Shown one piece after another: positions 5,841 to 6,622 of a stretch of DNA of 6,622 nucleotides. The translations under genes were made by a program, and so were the position numbers. Origin of the DNA: Albimonas sp051747505 (GTDB lineage Bacteria; Pseudomonadota; Alphaproteobacteria; Rhodobacterales; Rhodobacteraceae). The notes under the pieces were generated by a model, which worked only from the letters and a program-made list of their open reading frames with translations, did not search any database and was not told the origin of the DNA. The stretch is from positions 1-6,622 of the forward strand of contig JBNJGE010000199.1 in assembly GCA_051747505.1 (NCBI GenBank). Direction: 5' to 3'. Position 1 is the stretch's first letter, and every line of letters begins with the position of its first letter.

Positions 5841-6622
5841 GCGCGGGCCTCCTCCCGGCGCGGGTCGCCCACGTCCTGCACGTCGGCATAGGCCAGCGCG
5901 GCGTCGGGCCAGGGAGCGGCCTTCGCCGTCTCGTAAGCCGCGCGCATCTCCGCCTCGGCCTGCGCGTCGGCGGCGTCGAGCTCCGCCGCCGGCACGCCGG
6001 CGGTCTCCAGCAGGGCGCGGAGGCGGGCGAGGGGGTCGCGCGTCCAGGCCTCCTCGACCTCCGCCTCGGGCCGCCAGGCGGCCTTGTCCACGCCGGTGTG
6101 GCCGGTCAGGCGGTAGGTCTTCGCCACGAGGAAGCGCGGCCGGCCGCGGCGGGCCTCGGCCAGCAGCTCGCGCGTGGCGGCCTCGACCTCCGGCAGGTCG
6201 TTGCCGTCCACCTCCACGGCCGGGATGCCCAGCGCCTCGGCCCGCGCGGCGGGGCCGGGGCCGGCGGTCATGTCCCGGGTGCGGGTGGAGGCGGCGAAGC
6301 CGTTGTCCTCGCACACGAACAGCACGGGCAGCTCGAACACCGCGGCCCAGTTCAGCCCCTCGAGGAACGGCCCGCGGTTGATCGCGCCGTCGCCGAACAG
6401 GCAGGCGACGGCGCGGGCCTCGCCGCGCAGCTTGATGGCATGGGCCGCGCCGGCGGCGATGTTGACGTTGGCGCCGACCACCCCGTTGGCGCCCAGCATC
6501 CCGACCTCGAAATCCGCGATGTGCATGGAGCCGCCCTTGCCCGAGCAGCAGCCCCCCGCGCGGCCGAACAGCTCCTGCATCATGGCGACGGGGTCGGCGC
6601 CCTTGGCCATGGTGTGCCCGTG
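5837..6622 (-). CDS. 2-oxoacid/acetoin dehydrogenase E1 component, alpha subunit (5' end missing)
   Basis: This is the C-terminal 261 residues of a ThDP-dependent dehydrogenase E1 alpha chain; the frame is open to the window edge, so roughly 60-70 N-terminal residues are missing (estimate from the family's usual length). The Met at base 6610 is not the start, because the conserved HGHTMAKG segment runs across it. Counting from the first visible residue: SGKGGSMH (27-34) with the conserved His34; a LGANGVVG loop (43-50); the ThDP/Mg motif starting at GDG (77-79) and ending at Asn107 in CEDNG; and TYRLTGHTGVD (169-179) followed by WRPEAEVEEAW and DP, the 'YR..GHS..D...YR..EE..W...DP' block. The motifs look closest to acetoin dehydrogenase-type E1 alpha. 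With E1 beta it would form the cytoplasmic heterotetramer that decarboxylates or cleaves the substrate. Oddities are NRG where NQG is usual after GDGA, and GHT in place of GHS. Family is secure; substrate is not. Confidence 0.93.
   Translation of the reverse strand, partial: HGHTMAKGADPVAMMQELFGRAGGCCSGKGGSMHIADFEVGMLGANGVVGANVNIAAGAAHAIKLRGEARAVACLFGDGAINRGPFLEGLNWAAVFELPVLFVCEDNGFAASTRTRDMTAGPGPAARAEALGIPAVEVDGNDLPEVEAATRELLAEARRGRPRFLVAKTYRLTGHTGVDKAAWRPEAEVEEAWTRDPLARLRALLETAGVPAAELDAADAQAEAEMRAAYETAKAAPWPDAALAYADVQDVGDPRREEARA
5848..5853 (-). promoter_or_regulatory. Ribosome binding site for E1 beta
   Basis: AGGAGG lies inside the end of the E1 alpha coding region, 7 nt before the ATG at 5840. 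It decides in favour of the overlapping ATGA start over the ATG three codons further in. Confidence 0.75.

Noticed and set aside
4789..5889. Upstream extension of the dctP frame through E1 beta
   Set aside because: The extra 367 residues are Arg/Gly-rich out-of-frame translation of E1 beta. The signal peptide and ribosome site place the real start at 4788.
4824..5891. A 355-codon open frame on the plus strand
   Set aside because: Antisense to the whole E1 beta gene; no ribosome site or family motif, and composition matches other shadows.
5841..6314. Upstream extension of the E1 beta frame into E1 alpha
   Set aside because: The extra residues are Arg/Pro/Gly-rich and out of frame with E1 alpha; the family N terminus begins at 5840 with a good ribosome site.
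6608..6610. ATG as the true start of E1 alpha
   Set aside because: The four codons before it read HGHT, part of the conserved motif leading into MAKG, and the frame runs to the window edge. The protein would also lack a conserved N-terminal region.
1..6622. tRNA or rRNA genes, CRISPR arrays, insertion sequences, phage attachment sites
   Set aside because: No spaced direct repeats, transposase motifs or structured RNA signatures were seen; coding density leaves only gaps under 90 nt.

Overview
The window is a very GC-rich (about 70% by eye), tightly packed stretch with every convincing gene on the minus strand, so transcription runs from the right edge to the left edge. Base composition, the high use of G/C in third codon positions, and the combination of a TRAP transporter with thiamine diphosphate (ThDP) enzymes suggest a high-GC Alphaproteobacterium (Rhodobacterales or Rhodospirillales type). 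That placement is inference from gene content and composition, not a phylogenetic result.

In order of transcription the window holds: the 3' part of a 2-oxoacid/acetoin dehydrogenase E1 alpha gene (6622-5837, cut by the window edge); the complete E1 beta gene (5840-4842), overlapping it as ATGA; a complete tripartite TRAP transporter made of a periplasmic binding protein (dctP, 4788-3760), a small membrane subunit (dctQ, 3698-3180) and a large membrane subunit (dctM, 3180-1885); and a 581-residue ThDP enzyme of the acetolactate synthase-like superfamily (1869-124). A possible further gene starts at 36 and leaves the window. Gaps between genes are -4, 53, 61, -1, 15 and 87 nt. No promoter or clear terminator is visible, so one polycistronic unit beginning beyond the right edge is the simplest reading.

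The likely logic is uptake followed by ThDP chemistry. The TRAP system would import a carboxylated solute, judged from the family-typical Arg and GQENP motif in DctP. Two unrelated ThDP enzymes on either side of the transporter genes would then act on it or on its products: the two-chain E1 oxidatively cleaves 2-oxoacids or acyloins, and the single-chain enzyme makes or breaks C-C bonds next to a carbonyl. The substrate cannot be read from sequence alone.

The points most worth following are the E1 pair joined to a TRAP operon with no E2 gene beside it, the departure of the single-chain ThDP enzyme from acetolactate synthase at several active-site positions, and a perfect 10-bp hairpin between dctP and dctQ that probably sets unequal expression. 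I found no RNA gene, CRISPR array, insertion sequence or attachment site.
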